NCBI GenBank assembly: GCA_014380365.1
Contig: JACMJZ010000029.1
Location: 124,001-188,000, forward strand
Origin: Pyrinomonadaceae bacterium
GTDB lineage: Bacteria > Acidobacteriota > Blastocatellia > Pyrinomonadales > Pyrinomonadaceae
Reading direction: 5' to 3'
DNA length: 64,000 bases
The notes under the pieces were generated by a model, which had not been told where the DNA came from, did no database searches, and saw only the letters and a program-made list of their open reading frames with translations. Of the stretch, positions 8,377-16,561 are shown piece after piece. The position numbers and the translations under genes are program-made. The number at the start of each line of letters is the position of its first letter. Positions within the stretch are counted from its first letter, which is position 1.

Positions 8377-9296
8377 TATGCCTTAGGGTGCGCCTTATCG
8401 TAAACGGCAATCAGTTTTTCCATGGACACGTGAGTGTAGATTTGCGTCGTCGACAGACGGGCGTGGCCGAGCAGCTCCTGTATATCGCGCAAGTCGGCGC
8501 CCGAATCCAAAAGATGAGTTGCGAAGGAATGGCGCAAGGCGTGCGGGCTAATGTCGTATCTTCCGGCGCAGATGCGTATGTACTTTTCAACCATCCGGCC
8601 AACCGAACGCGTAGTGATTCGCGTCCCCTGATAATTCAGGAAAAGGACTTCGGGCTCACGTTCTGAAACTGGAGCAGCGTTGAGCAGACCGTCGCGAACG
8701 TCCAGATAAACTCTCAAAGCTTCCAGCGCCGGCTCGCCAAAGGGCACGATGCGTTCTTTGCGCCGCTTCCCGGTTACGCGAATCAATCTATTCCGGAAAT
8801 CAATGTGGCCAAGGTCCAGTTTGGTTAACTCAGCCACGCGCACACCTGTCGCATACATTAACTCGAGCATTGCTCGGTCACGTTTTCCCAGATCCGTCGC
8901 GACGTCTGGCGTTTCGATAAACGCGACCGCTTCCTCAATTGACAGATGCACGGGCAGTTTCTTTTCCAGCCGAGGTGTCGACACGAGTTTGGCTGGATTC
9001 AACTCAACAATTCCCTCACGCACCAGAAACTGAAAAAAGGTACGCAGGGCAGCGAGTTTGCGTGCGATTGAAGTCTTCTTCTTCTCCGCCGAGTGGAGCG
9101 TCGCCAGCCATTCGCGAATCGTAATGTGATCTATCGCCGCGATGTCCGGCTCACTTCTCTTCACTGTTCTGGGATCGCACGGAGCAAGATAACTGAAAAA
9201 CTGTTCGAGGTCGCTCGCGTAGTTGCGTAGGGTGTGTTCGCTGAGGTTGCGCTCGTAACGCAGGTGTTCGAGAAACTGGGTTAACAGCTGCTCCAT
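8376..9296 (-). CDS. xerC: Tyrosine recombinase XerC/XerD
   Basis: Site-specific recombinase of 306 residues that would resolve chromosome dimers at dif. The N-terminal SAM-like core-binding domain (1-100) includes [19 protein letters not shown]. The catalytic domain has the Arg in [13 protein letters not shown], a Lys in [14 protein letters not shown]-x2-R in [11 protein letters not shown], the second His in [11 protein letters not shown], and the nucleophile Tyr in [16 protein letters not shown] lies 6 bases before the ATG at 9296. Length and motifs are those of housekeeping Xer proteins, not phage integrases. No dif site is recognised here. It is downstream of the VWA gene on the same strand with a repeat between. 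Confidence 0.9.
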   Translation of the reverse strand: MEQLLTQFLEHLRYERNLSEHTLRNYASDLEQFFSYLAPCDPRTVKRSEPDIAAIDHITIREWLATLHSAEKKKTSIARKLAALRTFFQFLVREGIVELNPAKLVSTPRLEKKLPVHLSIEEAVAFIETPDVATDLGKRDRAMLELMYATGVRVAELTKLDLGHIDFRNRLIRVTGKRRKERIVPFGEPALEALRVYLDVRDGLLNAAPVSEREPEVLFLNYQGTRITTRSVGRMVEKYIRICAGRYDISPHALRHSFATHLLDSGADLRDIQELLGHARLSTTQIYTHVSMEKLIAVYDKAHPKA

Positions 9297-9312
9297 GAAT
9301 TCCCTCTGTCTC

Positions 9313-9390
9313 AGACAGGATTAACGGGATTTACAAGATAGCTCTCAGTGAGTGGTATATCTACTCCTGTGAATCGTGTAAATCCTGTCT
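9313..9390. repeat. Inverted repeat between the VWA gene and xerC
   Basis: The left part 9313-9335 (AGACAGGATTAACGGGATTTACA) and the right part 9376-9390 (GTGTAAATCCTGTCT) are complementary over AGACAGGAT and ATTTACA with a short insertion. This kind of GACAGGATTTACA palindrome is often scattered through acidobacterial and related genomes. Confidence 0.5.
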
Positions 9391-9404
9391 GTTCATGTCT
9401 CTTG

Positions 9405-10517
9405 CTAACGGCTACTCACCGCGACGCTCGCGGCCTTCGGGGAATAATACCCCTTGCGCGCCCGCACGCGTACATCCTTGCGTGCTCTGACGCGCAAATC
9501 AATCAGGTGGAACCGCCCGTCGCGACGTTCCTCGGCAGGGTAATAACTAAGCACATATTGCTGGGCCAGGTCCGCCGCGATTTGCTCAAACGCCTTGTCC
9601 ACATCGTAGTACGTTTTAGGAATGTAAACGGCGCCACCGGTTTGACTCGCAAACTCTTCCATCCGTCGTTCGGCTGCGAGAGCATGCAGGTTGGCGCTGT
9701 CGTGCAAACCAGTCTGAACTACGAAGATCTGGCAGTCGTTGGCTACGGCCTCTTTCAGGGTTAACTCGAAATCGCCCTCCCGCATGGTTTCTATTCCGTC
9801 GGAAACAATTACGAGTACGCGCCGGCCACTGTAGGGACGCAGATACTTGCTGGCATCGATGATCGCGTCGAAGAGCGATGTTGCCCCTTCAGGATTTCCG
9901 AAACCAGCGATCGTCGCCTGCAGGAGACCCACGTTTCTTGTCAAAGGTTGCGCGAGATAGCTCTCGGTCTCCACAGAGTAGATCGCCGCTTCGTCCGTGG
10001 GCCGCATAACTGTGCGAAAAAACTGCATCGCGGCCCGTTTTTCAAACTCGCGAGCATGATGCAAACTGCCACTGTTATCGAAAAGCATGACCAGACGCAC
10101 GCTCGTTTCTGTTCGAGTCAGCTCGCTGATTGCCTTGAGCTGACCATCAATCCTTAGCTCGAAGTCTTCCAGGCGTAGCCCGGTGATGGCGATGCCCCTG
10201 GCGTCAACTACCGACGCCGGAATAGGAACCAAGTTGGAACTCACCCGCACGGTGTCCGTTTCATCCACCTCGTCGCTGGAGACTTTGGCCGGCACATCTT
10301 TCGAGGGAGATTGTGCGTCAGAGCTGGGGGAAGGGGGCGATGGAACTGGAACCGCGATCGGACCCGGGCGCGTTCCTGGTTTACCCGAGGCGCCCTGAGA
10401 AGGGGTCGGTTTCTTTTCCTGGTTCCTCCCTGATTGAGCGAAGGCCGAAGCCAAACAGCTCTGACAAATCATCAGGATGACAACCAGCATGGCACGAAGG
10501 CGCCGTCTGGATGCCAT
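9405..10517 (-). CDS. Secreted VWFA-related (acidobacterial type) protein
   Basis: About 370 residues with a signal peptide (MASRRRLRAMLVVILMICQS, cleavage near AFAQ), a Pro/Ser-rich linker and a von Willebrand A domain. The metal-ion-dependent adhesion site DNSGS is near residue 148, and IVSDGIET lies further on. The linker-to-domain sequence VRVSSNLVPIPASVVDARG is typical of the VWFA-related Acidobacterial family (TIGR03436 from memory). The function is unknown; it probably binds a ligand outside the inner membrane. A longer frame starts at 10580, but the signal peptide begins at the ATG 10517, two bases after the trmFO stop, so the two genes are probably one transcript. Confidence 0.85.
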   Translation of the reverse strand: MASRRRLRAMLVVILMICQSCLASAFAQSGRNQEKKPTPSQGASGKPGTRPGPIAVPVPSPPSPSSDAQSPSKDVPAKVSSDEVDETDTVRVSSNLVPIPASVVDARGIAITGLRLEDFELRIDGQLKAISELTRTETSVRLVMLFDNSGSLHHAREFEKRAAMQFFRTVMRPTDEAAIYSVETESYLAQPLTRNVGLLQATIAGFGNPEGATSLFDAIIDASKYLRPYSGRRVLVIVSDGIETMREGDFELTLKEAVANDCQIFVVQTGLHDSANLHALAAERRMEEFASQTGGAVYIPKTYYDVDKAFEQIAADLAQQYVLSYYPAEERRDGRFHLIDLRVRARKDVRVRARKGYYSPKAASVAVSSR

Positions 10518-10519
10518 GC

Positions 10520-11869
10520 TTACGCGTAAGCCTGCAAAGTGGGTTGCGGGTCGCGAATTTTCTGGAGCCAAGTGTTCCATTCTTTCAATGCGAGTTCGAC
10601 CTGGAGCAGGTGCCGGTCTCGTTTCCTCCGCACGCGCTTTCGTTCGTGTTCCGGCAGCGGCTCGAGCAGGGCAAATGTAATATTCACCGGTTGAAAGTTT
10701 TTCGTTTGCGCGTTTGCGACGTAGCGGGCCAGCGCCCCGGTCGCGCTCAAAGGCGGGGCTTCAATCAGCGCTTGTCGCATCGCTAACCGCGCGGCGTTGA
10801 CCCCGGCAATCCAACCCATCGCTACCGATTCGACGTAACCTTCGACCCCGGTGATCTGACCTGCGAAAAAGACGTTGGGCCGCTCGCGCATTTGCATCGT
10901 CGCCGACAGCACCCGCGGCGAGCAGATGTAAGTGTTACGGTGGATCTGGCCAAACTGCAAGAACTCGGCGTTCTCCATTCCGGGTATCAACCGCAGCACT
11001 CTCGCTTGTTCGCCGTAACGTAGATGATTCTGAAAGCCAACCAGGCTGTACGCGTCGGCCATTAAATTTTCCTGCCGCAATTGCACCGCCGCATAAGGCT
11101 CACGCCCGGTGCGCGGATCGATCAGGCCCACCGGCTTCATCGGCCCGAAACGCGGAGTATCAACCCCACGCCGCGCCAACTCTTCGATGGGTAGACACGA
11201 CTCGAACCAACGCGTTTCCTCAAATCGCTGGAGGGGGACGCTCCTGGCGTTGATCAGCGCGTCGTAAAAGCGCGCATACTGTTTCCGATCAAACGGGCAG
11301 TTCAAATAGTCGTCACCGCCTTTGCCGTAGCGGGCAGCGGCAAAAGCTATGGAACGATCGATAGAATCAGCAGCGACAATCGGTGCGATAGCGTCGTAGA
11401 AGTAGAGCTGGTCACTACCTGTAAGTTTCATGATCTCGGTCGTCAACGCATCCGACGAAAGCGGGCCGGTGGCGATGATCGAGATTTCGCTCTCATCAAT
11501 TTGCCTCACCTCTTCGCGGACCAGTTCGATGTTTGGATTACTTTCAATCCGCTCGGTAATCAGCTCTGCAAATTTCTGGCGATCCACAGCAAGCGCTGCT
11601 CCGGCCGGAACCCGTGTCTTCGCCGCAACCTCCATCACCAGGGAACCCGCGCGTCGCAACTCTTCTTTAAGTAAATACGGCGCGCTACCGACTTCGTCAG
11701 ACTTTAGTGAATTTGAACATACGATCTCAGCCAACTTGTCTGTGCGGTGAGCGGGGGTTTCTTTTACTGGGCGCATCTCGAAGAGCCGAACCTGTGCACC
11801 CGCAAGGGCCGCCTGCCACGCGGCTTCAACACCCGCGAATCCGCCACCAATTACATTTACCTTATTCAT
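10520..11869 (-). CDS. trmFO: Methylenetetrahydrofolate--tRNA-(uracil-54-C5)-methyltransferase
   Basis: FAD- and folate-dependent enzyme that makes ribothymidine at position 54 of tRNA. The 449-residue length is normal. Visible features are the FAD-binding VIGGGFAGVEAAWQAA at the N-terminus, family motifs FEMRPVKETPAH and EIVCSNSLKSDE, SNPNIELVREEV, and the C-terminal GQITGVEGYVESVAMGW with INAAR-type FAD contacts. A palindromic repeat unit begins two bases upstream of the start codon, so the ribosome binding region is inside that repeat. The next gene starts two bases after its stop. Confidence 0.96.
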   Translation of the reverse strand: MNKVNVIGGGFAGVEAAWQAALAGAQVRLFEMRPVKETPAHRTDKLAEIVCSNSLKSDEVGSAPYLLKEELRRAGSLVMEVAAKTRVPAGAALAVDRQKFAELITERIESNPNIELVREEVRQIDESEISIIATGPLSSDALTTEIMKLTGSDQLYFYDAIAPIVAADSIDRSIAFAAARYGKGGDDYLNCPFDRKQYARFYDALINARSVPLQRFEETRWFESCLPIEELARRGVDTPRFGPMKPVGLIDPRTGREPYAAVQLRQENLMADAYSLVGFQNHLRYGEQARVLRLIPGMENAEFLQFGQIHRNTYICSPRVLSATMQMRERPNVFFAGQITGVEGYVESVAMGWIAGVNAARLAMRQALIEAPPLSATGALARYVANAQTKNFQPVNITFALLEPLPEHERKRVRRKRDRHLLQVELALKEWNTWLQKIRDPQPTLQAYA

Positions 11870-11871
11870 AT

Positions 11872-11897
11872 GCTGGGAGCGCAGGCATCCTGCCTGC
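11872..11897 (+). repeat. GCTGGGAGCGCAGGCATCC repeat unit (copy 1)
   Basis: The 26-base unit at 11872-11897 recurs exactly at 19107-19132 and inverted with one mismatch at 19201-19226. Each unit contains the small palindrome GCAGGCATCCTGCCTGC. This copy abuts the trmFO start codon. Confidence 0.75.
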
Positions 11898-11933
11898 TCT
11901 TCGTCCCTCGAATGCTGCTGAAGAATAAAGAAG

Positions 11934-12005
11934 ATCCACGAACTACACCAAACCTCACGAAAATGGATAACCTAAGTCGGGTTACTTCGTGTAATTTCGT
12001 GGATC
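11934..12005. repeat. Inverted repeat, CCACGAAA family, between trmFO and the LolA-like gene
   Basis: GATCCACGAACTACAC near 11934 pairs with GTGTAATTTCGTGGATC near 11988 apart from a single-base insertion. It is related to the element at 593-643. The trmFO and 12048-13679 genes are in tandem on the minus strand, so this lies after the upstream gene's stop. Confidence 0.55.
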
Positions 12006-12047
12006 GTCTTACGGCGTTTGATGCTGGTCGCCACTTTCTGTCATCTT

Positions 12048-13679
12048 CTACGGCGACGTTTTCGGAGGCTCGAGTTTGAAATCCTTTACGTCGCCGGCGA
12101 AATGCCTATAGTCGCTCCACTCGATCGTCTTATTGAAATCCCCACCGCCAAACAATAGCACCTTCACGGAAAGGTTAATCTGCGCCAGGCGTGGAAGCCA
12201 GACACCCTCTGCCATACGCGTCTGCTCCATCATAAACGCCGCGCCGGGCCGCAGGTTAACCAGCAGACCTCCGGCCATTTTGAACCCTTCCGCCAGCTTG
12301 GCTTCCAGCCTCATCACTTGCTTGTCGGCAGGATCAATCCAAGCCACGCCGACAAGTTTTGAAATCAGATCCTCTTCACGGTTACCCGGCTTGAAACCCT
12401 GCCGCACCCGAAAATCAAAAACTACGGCGTCGCGATCACGGAAGCGTTCGACTCGAGGCGAGACAAATTCATGGACTTTCAAAAACTGGGAAATGTCCAC
12501 GTCGTCGTCGCTGTCTGCGTTTTCTTTGGTGCGAGCTTTCTTTCTCTGCCGCTCGGCGCGGTTCTTCTCCGCACGCTGTTGATTCTTATCTTTATCGCGT
12601 TCAACTTTTTCGAATTCTTCATCAACCCGCTTAGTCTCTTTGGCAAGTCTTTCGCCTGCCAGGGACACGCCGTTCTCGCTTATCAACTTCATTACCGGCG
12701 CGCGATGCGGCACCGGAAACACTTCGAAAACCTTGATCGTCTCCTTCTTCAGTTCCCCTTTGCTATTGATCTCTCGATCAGTCTCTTTCTGCAAAAACGA
12801 ATATTCAGTAAATCGCTTCTCAAGTTCGTCCTGATTTCGCGCCACCTCGCGCAGGAGCTTAACGACGTCTACGGTTTCAGCAGCACGCGGTGGATCGAAG
12901 GCAGAGATTGAAAGGCCCTGGTTGTAGATGGCTCGTTCGAGCAGGAAGGTCATCGCGCCCGTGTTCCCGGCGCCGGTAACGACGAGACGGTGCGGCTCCA
13001 GCACATTTGCCATGGCGGGTAGTGGACGATAGTCACCCAAACGAGTGCTGGTCTGGCGGGTTTCGTCTTCGATCTTTACGAGCAACCTACTGTTAACGCT
13101 AAACGAGTAGCGCAAACGGGCGCCATTGCGCGTTGAGAACTCGACAATGTAAATGGGTTCGGAGTCCATCTCGCCGGCGGATAAGGTACGCGCGAGCACA
13201 TTCAGTTTTTTGTAGTCAACCAGGTGACTTGCATCCAGGAGCGCCTGCAACTTTGCGACTTTTGCTTCTTCTCCCGTGAGCGTGCGCAGGCTCCCATCAA
13301 TACCTCGTGACCAGGCCGAGCCGGCGTTTGCGGCGGAGAAGACTTGTCCGTTTCCAACCGTGATTTCCGAACGGAAAGATCCGGGCGACCTAATCTGGGT
13401 CCTGGCTATTCCCACCGGTCGCTCTGCAAGAGCGATGTTCCATTCGTAATTGGCATCGCGGATAGCCGCCACGCGCTTTTTCCCGCCGATTGCCTTGAGA
13501 TAAGCCTCAACTACTTTGTCGGCCGACGGAAGCTTAACGGGCTTAGTCGACGGTTTCGTCTGCGTCTGGATTGTCGGAACCCCGACGCGTCGGGGTAGCG
13601 ACCGGGCCCAAACCTGCGGATAGATTGAAGTCAGAAGTATTAGAATCAGAAGCGCGGCACGAAAAGAAGTCCATCGCAT
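12048..13679 (-). CDS. Secreted protein of unknown function, LolA-like outer-membrane-lipoprotein-sorting fold suspected
   Basis: About 543 residues. The signal peptide starts at the ATG 13679 (MRWTSFRAALLILILLTSIY, cleavage after VWA). The N-terminal part (DKVVEAYLKAIGGKKRVAAI, then beta-rich sequence) resembles LolA/LolB-type lipoprotein-carrier folds common in Acidobacteriota. A charged coiled-coil-like Lys/Arg/Glu segment (about 350-410) follows, then a second beta-rich half with WIDPADKQVMRLEAKL. No catalytic motif is seen. A longer frame from 13730 adds 17 residues with no signal character. It is divergent from the tRNA-Thr gene. The fold assignment is tentative. Confidence 0.6.
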   Translation of the reverse strand: MRWTSFRAALLILILLTSIYPQVWARSLPRRVGVPTIQTQTKPSTKPVKLPSADKVVEAYLKAIGGKKRVAAIRDANYEWNIALAERPVGIARTQIRSPGSFRSEITVGNGQVFSAANAGSAWSRGIDGSLRTLTGEEAKVAKLQALLDASHLVDYKKLNVLARTLSAGEMDSEPIYIVEFSTRNGARLRYSFSVNSRLLVKIEDETRQTSTRLGDYRPLPAMANVLEPHRLVVTGAGNTGAMTFLLERAIYNQGLSISAFDPPRAAETVDVVKLLREVARNQDELEKRFTEYSFLQKETDREINSKGELKKETIKVFEVFPVPHRAPVMKLISENGVSLAGERLAKETKRVDEEFEKVERDKDKNQQRAEKNRAERQRKKARTKENADSDDDVDISQFLKVHEFVSPRVERFRDRDAVVFDFRVRQGFKPGNREEDLISKLVGVAWIDPADKQVMRLEAKLAEGFKMAGGLLVNLRPGAAFMMEQTRMAEGVWLPRLAQINLSVKVLLFGGGDFNKTIEWSDYRHFAGDVKDFKLEPPKTSP

Positions 13680-13709
13680 GCGCGATGCTTCCCTCTTCGG
13701 CACGGCTGC

Positions 13710-13739
13710 TTGACACTGCAAAGTAGGCATTCGTATAGT
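13710..13739 (+). promoter_or_regulatory. Promoter of tRNA-Thr
   Basis: A -35 TTGACA (13710-13715, exact) and a -10 TATAGT (13734-13739, 5 of 6) are separated by 18 bases. The -10 ends 30 bases before the mature tRNA. Confidence 0.7.
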
Positions 13740-13769
13740 GAAATCTCAGTTCGAGCGAAGGTTCAATTA

Positions 13770-13845
13770 GCCGGCTTAGCTCAGTTGGTAGAGCGTCTGA
13801 TTCGTAATTAGAAGGTCGCCGGTTCAACTCCGGCAGCCGGCTCCA
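13770..13845 (+). tRNA. tRNA-Thr (anticodon CGU)
   Basis: The 76-nt cloverleaf folds completely: acceptor GCCGGCT/AGCCGGC, D-arm GCTC..GAGC, anticodon stem TCTGA/TTAGA (one G-U pair) with loop TTCGTAA giving anticodon CGT (reads ACG), and T-arm GCCGG TTCAACT CCGGC. The 3' CCA is encoded (13843-13845). It has its own consensus-like promoter. Confidence 0.97.
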
Positions 13846-13921
13846 GCAATTCAATACTTCCCAAACAGTATAGGTATCAAAACGTAGGCCAGCAAAGCCT
13901 CGTTCCCTTGAGGAGTTTAGG

Positions 13922-13971
13922 GTACAAACTTCAGTTTGCGTTTTGGAAACTCAGCAAACTAAAGTTTGTAC
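13922..13971. repeat. Inverted repeat, ACAAACTTCAGTTTG family
   Basis: Arms 13922-13939 (GTACAAACTTCAGTTTGC) and 13954-13971 are complementary at 17 of 18 positions around a 14-nt loop. The same motif forms an inverted repeat at 44956-45015. Confidence 0.7.
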
Positions 13972-14016
13972 TCTGAACTGCTTGACGCGCCGGGCTGCGA
14001 ATTGCTACGACTGAAA

Positions 14017-14877
14017 ATGTTAACCTCCGCTAAGATGCGACTTACTTCTGAACAGGTTACTAAATACGATCGCGATGGCTTCCTCGTTCTTGAGAGTTTT
14101 GCCGAAAAATCTGCGTGTGATCGCTTGCGCGAGCGCGCTGAGCAGTTGGTACTTGAGTTTGATCCCGCAGGACTCGTCTCAGTGTTTTCTACTCAGGAGC
14201 AGAGCCATCTCCGCGACGATTATTTCCTGGGCTCCGGAGATAAGATTCGTTTCTTCTTTGAAGAAGATGCCTTTCTGCCTGATGGCAATCTTAAGCAAAG
14301 CAAAGAACGTTCAATAAACAAGATCGGGCATGCGCTTCACGAGCTCGATCCAGTCTTTAGTGAGTTTTCGAAGACGACGGCGATAAAGCAGTTGGTTGCC
14401 GACCTGGGTATCGAAAACCCTTTACTGGTGCAGTCGATGTATATCTTTAAGCAGCCGAGGATCGGCGGCGAAGTTACCTGCCATCAGGACAGCGCGTTTC
14501 TTTACACCGATCCGATTGACATCGCCGGCTTATGGTTTGCGCTTGAAGACGCGACTACCGAGAACGGCTGCCTGTGGGCGATTCCTGGGGGACACAAGGA
14601 AGGACTGAAGTCACGCTGGCGACGGGATTCGGATGGCAGGATGGGCTTCGAAGTTTTTGATCCAGCACCCTTCCCGGATGAGCGGCTTGTGCCGCTGGAG
14701 GTTTCGCAGGGCACCCTGATCGTGTTGCATGGCTTATTGCCGCATAGGAGCCTGGCCAACCGGTCGCCGAAATCGCGTCATGCCTACACGCTCCATGCAG
14801 TCGGCGGAAATTCGCATTACCCTGAAGACAATTGGCTACAGCGTCCAGCCGAAATGCCATTTCGGGGATTCGATTAG
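14017..14877 (+). CDS. Phytanoyl-CoA dioxygenase (PhyH) family protein
   Basis: Fe(II)/2-oxoglutarate-dependent oxygenase of about 286 residues, cytoplasmic. The facial triad is visible as H-x-D in TCHQDSAFLYTD and the distal His in LLPHRSLANRSP; an Arg in that segment would bind 2-oxoglutarate. The N-terminus is typical of the family (YDRDGFLVLESFA), as are ENGCLWAIPGGHKEG and LIVLHGLLPH. The substrate cannot be read from sequence. ATG 14017 is the first good start; ATG 14035 is an alternative, and the frame also opens at a TTG (13966) inside the upstream repeat, which I reject. Confidence 0.85.
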   Translation: MLTSAKMRLTSEQVTKYDRDGFLVLESFAEKSACDRLRERAEQLVLEFDPAGLVSVFSTQEQSHLRDDYFLGSGDKIRFFFEEDAFLPDGNLKQSKERSINKIGHALHELDPVFSEFSKTTAIKQLVADLGIENPLLVQSMYIFKQPRIGGEVTCHQDSAFLYTDPIDIAGLWFALEDATTENGCLWAIPGGHKEGLKSRWRRDSDGRMGFEVFDPAPFPDERLVPLEVSQGTLIVLHGLLPHRSLANRSPKSRHAYTLHAVGGNSHYPEDNWLQRPAEMPFRGFD

Positions 14878-14898
14878 GTTTGATTAAGACGGATTTGC

Positions 14899-15570
14899 TT
14901 AGTGGGAAGAACGAATCAGGCCGCGGAATATACCCTGGATACGGACCTGGCCGGCAGGTATTCGGAGCGCTACATGATCCGAATTCGCGGGTCGCAACTC
15001 GATTTCCGCGCCACGGCGATAGAGCCGCTTTAGCGTAGCGTGAGTTTCATCAATCAAAGCCACTACGATCTCGCCGTCGTGGGCTTCGGTGCGCTGCTCG
15101 ATCAGGGCAATGTCCCCATCGCAAATATGATCGTCGATCATGGAGTCGCCGACGATTTTCAGCGCGTAAGCTTTCTCAGGTCGCAGGTTTCCCAACATGA
15201 AGCGCGGCATAGCGATAGTCATGTCGTCTTCGACGACTTCGATCGGCTGGCCCGCGGCAATTCTTCCCTCGTATCTAACTTCGCAGAGCAACTCGGGGAA
15301 AGGGAGAACTGGTACTGCGATTGGCGCTACTTCTGGTTCAGAGTCTGCCATGACCGTGATCCGGAACATTCCGTTCTCGTCACGGATCGAAATCAGTTTG
15401 AGCCGGACCAACGCCTTGATGTGTTTATGGACTGTCGCTCGCGACTTAACGCCCAGGTGATTTGCGATTTGTGCGTAGGAAGGAGTGTAACCGCGACGCT
15501 CGAGAAAGCGGATGATGTAATCGAGAACTTGTTTCTGTCGTTGCGTGCGTGGGGCGGCCATAAGTTCCAA
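14899..15570 (-). CDS. lexA: LexA repressor
   Basis: SOS regulator of 223 residues. The N-terminal winged helix (TQRQKQVLDYIIRFLERRGY, then GVKSRATVHKHIKALVR) binds DNA. The C-terminal S24 self-cleavage domain has the Ala-Gly scissile bond in GRIAAGQPI near residue 105, the Ser nucleophile in VGDSMIDDHI, and the Lys in THATLKRLYRRG. The start may be 15570 or the Met codon three codons later (15561). A well-formed promoter with a flanking inverted repeat lies 58-102 bases upstream and suggests autoregulation. Confidence 0.95.
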   Translation of the reverse strand: MELMAAPRTQRQKQVLDYIIRFLERRGYTPSYAQIANHLGVKSRATVHKHIKALVRLKLISIRDENGMFRITVMADSEPEVAPIAVPVLPFPELLCEVRYEGRIAAGQPIEVVEDDMTIAMPRFMLGNLRPEKAYALKIVGDSMIDDHICDGDIALIEQRTEAHDGEIVVALIDETHATLKRLYRRGAEIELRPANSDHVALRIPAGQVRIQGIFRGLIRSSH

Positions 15571-15627
15571 TCAAATCCAGAGCGTTAGGTAGTCATTAAT
15601 GCAAACACCCCTTGAGACAACGTCGGC

Positions 15628-15672
15628 ATTCTATTGCGCGTTAACAATCACGTCAAGTGAATGTTAACGCGC
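15628..15672 (-). promoter_or_regulatory. lexA promoter with a candidate LexA operator (11-bp inverted repeat)
   Basis: On the minus strand, TTGACG (plus 15651-15656) and TAGAAT (plus 15628-15633) are 17 bases apart, each 5 of 6 to consensus. The perfect 11-base inverted repeat GCGCGTTAACA/TGTTAACGCGC (15636-15646 and 15662-15672) puts one GTTAAC palindrome inside the promoter spacer and the other just upstream of the -35. This placement fits a repressor operator. It also lies downstream of the SYLF gene, so an alternative role as a terminator hairpin is possible, but there is no T-run. Confidence 0.6.
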
Positions 15673-15686
15673 CCTGTAGTATGAAG

Positions 15687-16406
15687 TTAGTTTTGCAGGT
15701 GCGAGTAGCGCGCCAGAGTGCGTGGGAAGATGCGAACGCCCGCCGGCATCTCAGACAAAGTAATTGATTTGCCAGTTAACACCTCGGTTGCTTTCGCGCG
15801 ATAAATAGCCTGGTTGAGGTCATTGTCCGGACTGATCACTACACCCTTAAGTGCTGCTCCAATGAAAGCGCCCTTGCTTCGAGAGTAGGAAAGTATGCCG
15901 GCATCCAGTGTGGTGTTGGTCGAAGCCGCAGCTTCGCGTCCTACTGGACCAGCAACAATACCGGCCTCGCCGCCCATTTCAAATTTATCTTCCAGCAAGC
16001 CCTTCACGCCGTCTTCATTCATGATCAAAAATACGTAATCGTTTTTCTGCGCGCCGATCTGTACGCCGAAGCTGCCGCCGCTCAAATTGAAAAATGCCGG
16101 TGGGCTCCAGCCGTTGCGGGTACGAGTGCTGATGACACCCTGGCCGCCACGTCCGCCAATGATAAATGCAGCCTTGATTACGCCTGGAAACACCGCTATT
16201 GCCTCAGCCTTATCAAGCATTTCCTTGGGAATTGCCTTGTCCTTGACGTTCATTATCTCCGTAAAAACTTTCGCCGCCGCGCTTGAATGTCGCGCAGCAT
16301 CATGCGTCCTGGATTTCTTTTGTGCCGAAACCAGGTTGGCCGAAAGCGCCGCTAACAAGACCGCACTCATCGCATAAATCACCATGCGTCGCATCGAAAA
16401 CTTCAT
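15687..16406 (-). CDS. Secreted lipid-binding SYLF (Ysc84-like) domain protein
   Basis: About 239 residues with a signal peptide (MKFSMRRMVIYAMSAVLLAA, cleavage after VSAQ). The SYLF domain is recognised from AKVFTEIMNVKDKAIPKEML, AEAIAVFPGVIKAAFIIGG, RGGQGVISTRT, WSPPAFFNLSGGSFGVQIG, and EAGIVAGPVGREAAAST. SYLF proteins bind phosphoinositides or other lipids in eukaryotes; the bacterial secreted versions are uncharacterised. The start at 16406 is set by an AAGGAG nine bases upstream and by the signal peptide. Confidence 0.88.
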   Translation of the reverse strand: MKFSMRRMVIYAMSAVLLAALSANLVSAQKKSRTHDAARHSSAAAKVFTEIMNVKDKAIPKEMLDKAEAIAVFPGVIKAAFIIGGRGGQGVISTRTRNGWSPPAFFNLSGGSFGVQIGAQKNDYVFLIMNEDGVKGLLEDKFEMGGEAGIVAGPVGREAAASTNTTLDAGILSYSRSKGAFIGAALKGVVISPDNDLNQAIYRAKATEVLTGKSITLSEMPAGVRIFPRTLARYSHLQN

Positions 16407-16561
16407 TTTCACTTTCTCCTTGCAATAGATGTTGGTGGAAAAGCAAAGGGGGGAAGGAGTTCTCAACATTTGTTCGAAAACTTTTGCCGTTCGGTGTGAC
16501 TCAGATACTACACCGTAAGCGCGGCAGAGTGGTAGGACTCAGGAGAAGCGCTCGTAAATCG

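Noticed and set aside
8316-8666. 116-codon plus-strand frame starting in the hairpin and running antisense to xerC
   Set aside because: Shadow of xerC; no ribosome site.
8376-9296. Tyrosine recombinase as a sign of an integrated element
   Set aside because: Length and motifs fit housekeeping XerC; no attachment sites, phage or conjugation genes nearby, and neighbours are core genes.
12133-12911. Two overlapping open frames (149 and 146 codons) antisense to the LolA-like gene
   Set aside because: Low-complexity Arg/Ser-rich and Phe-rich translations typical of shadows; the minus-strand protein has a signal peptide and balanced composition.
15040-15588. 182-codon open frame antisense to lexA
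   Set aside because: lexA catalytic and DNA-binding motifs are clear; the opposite frame has no recognisable domain.
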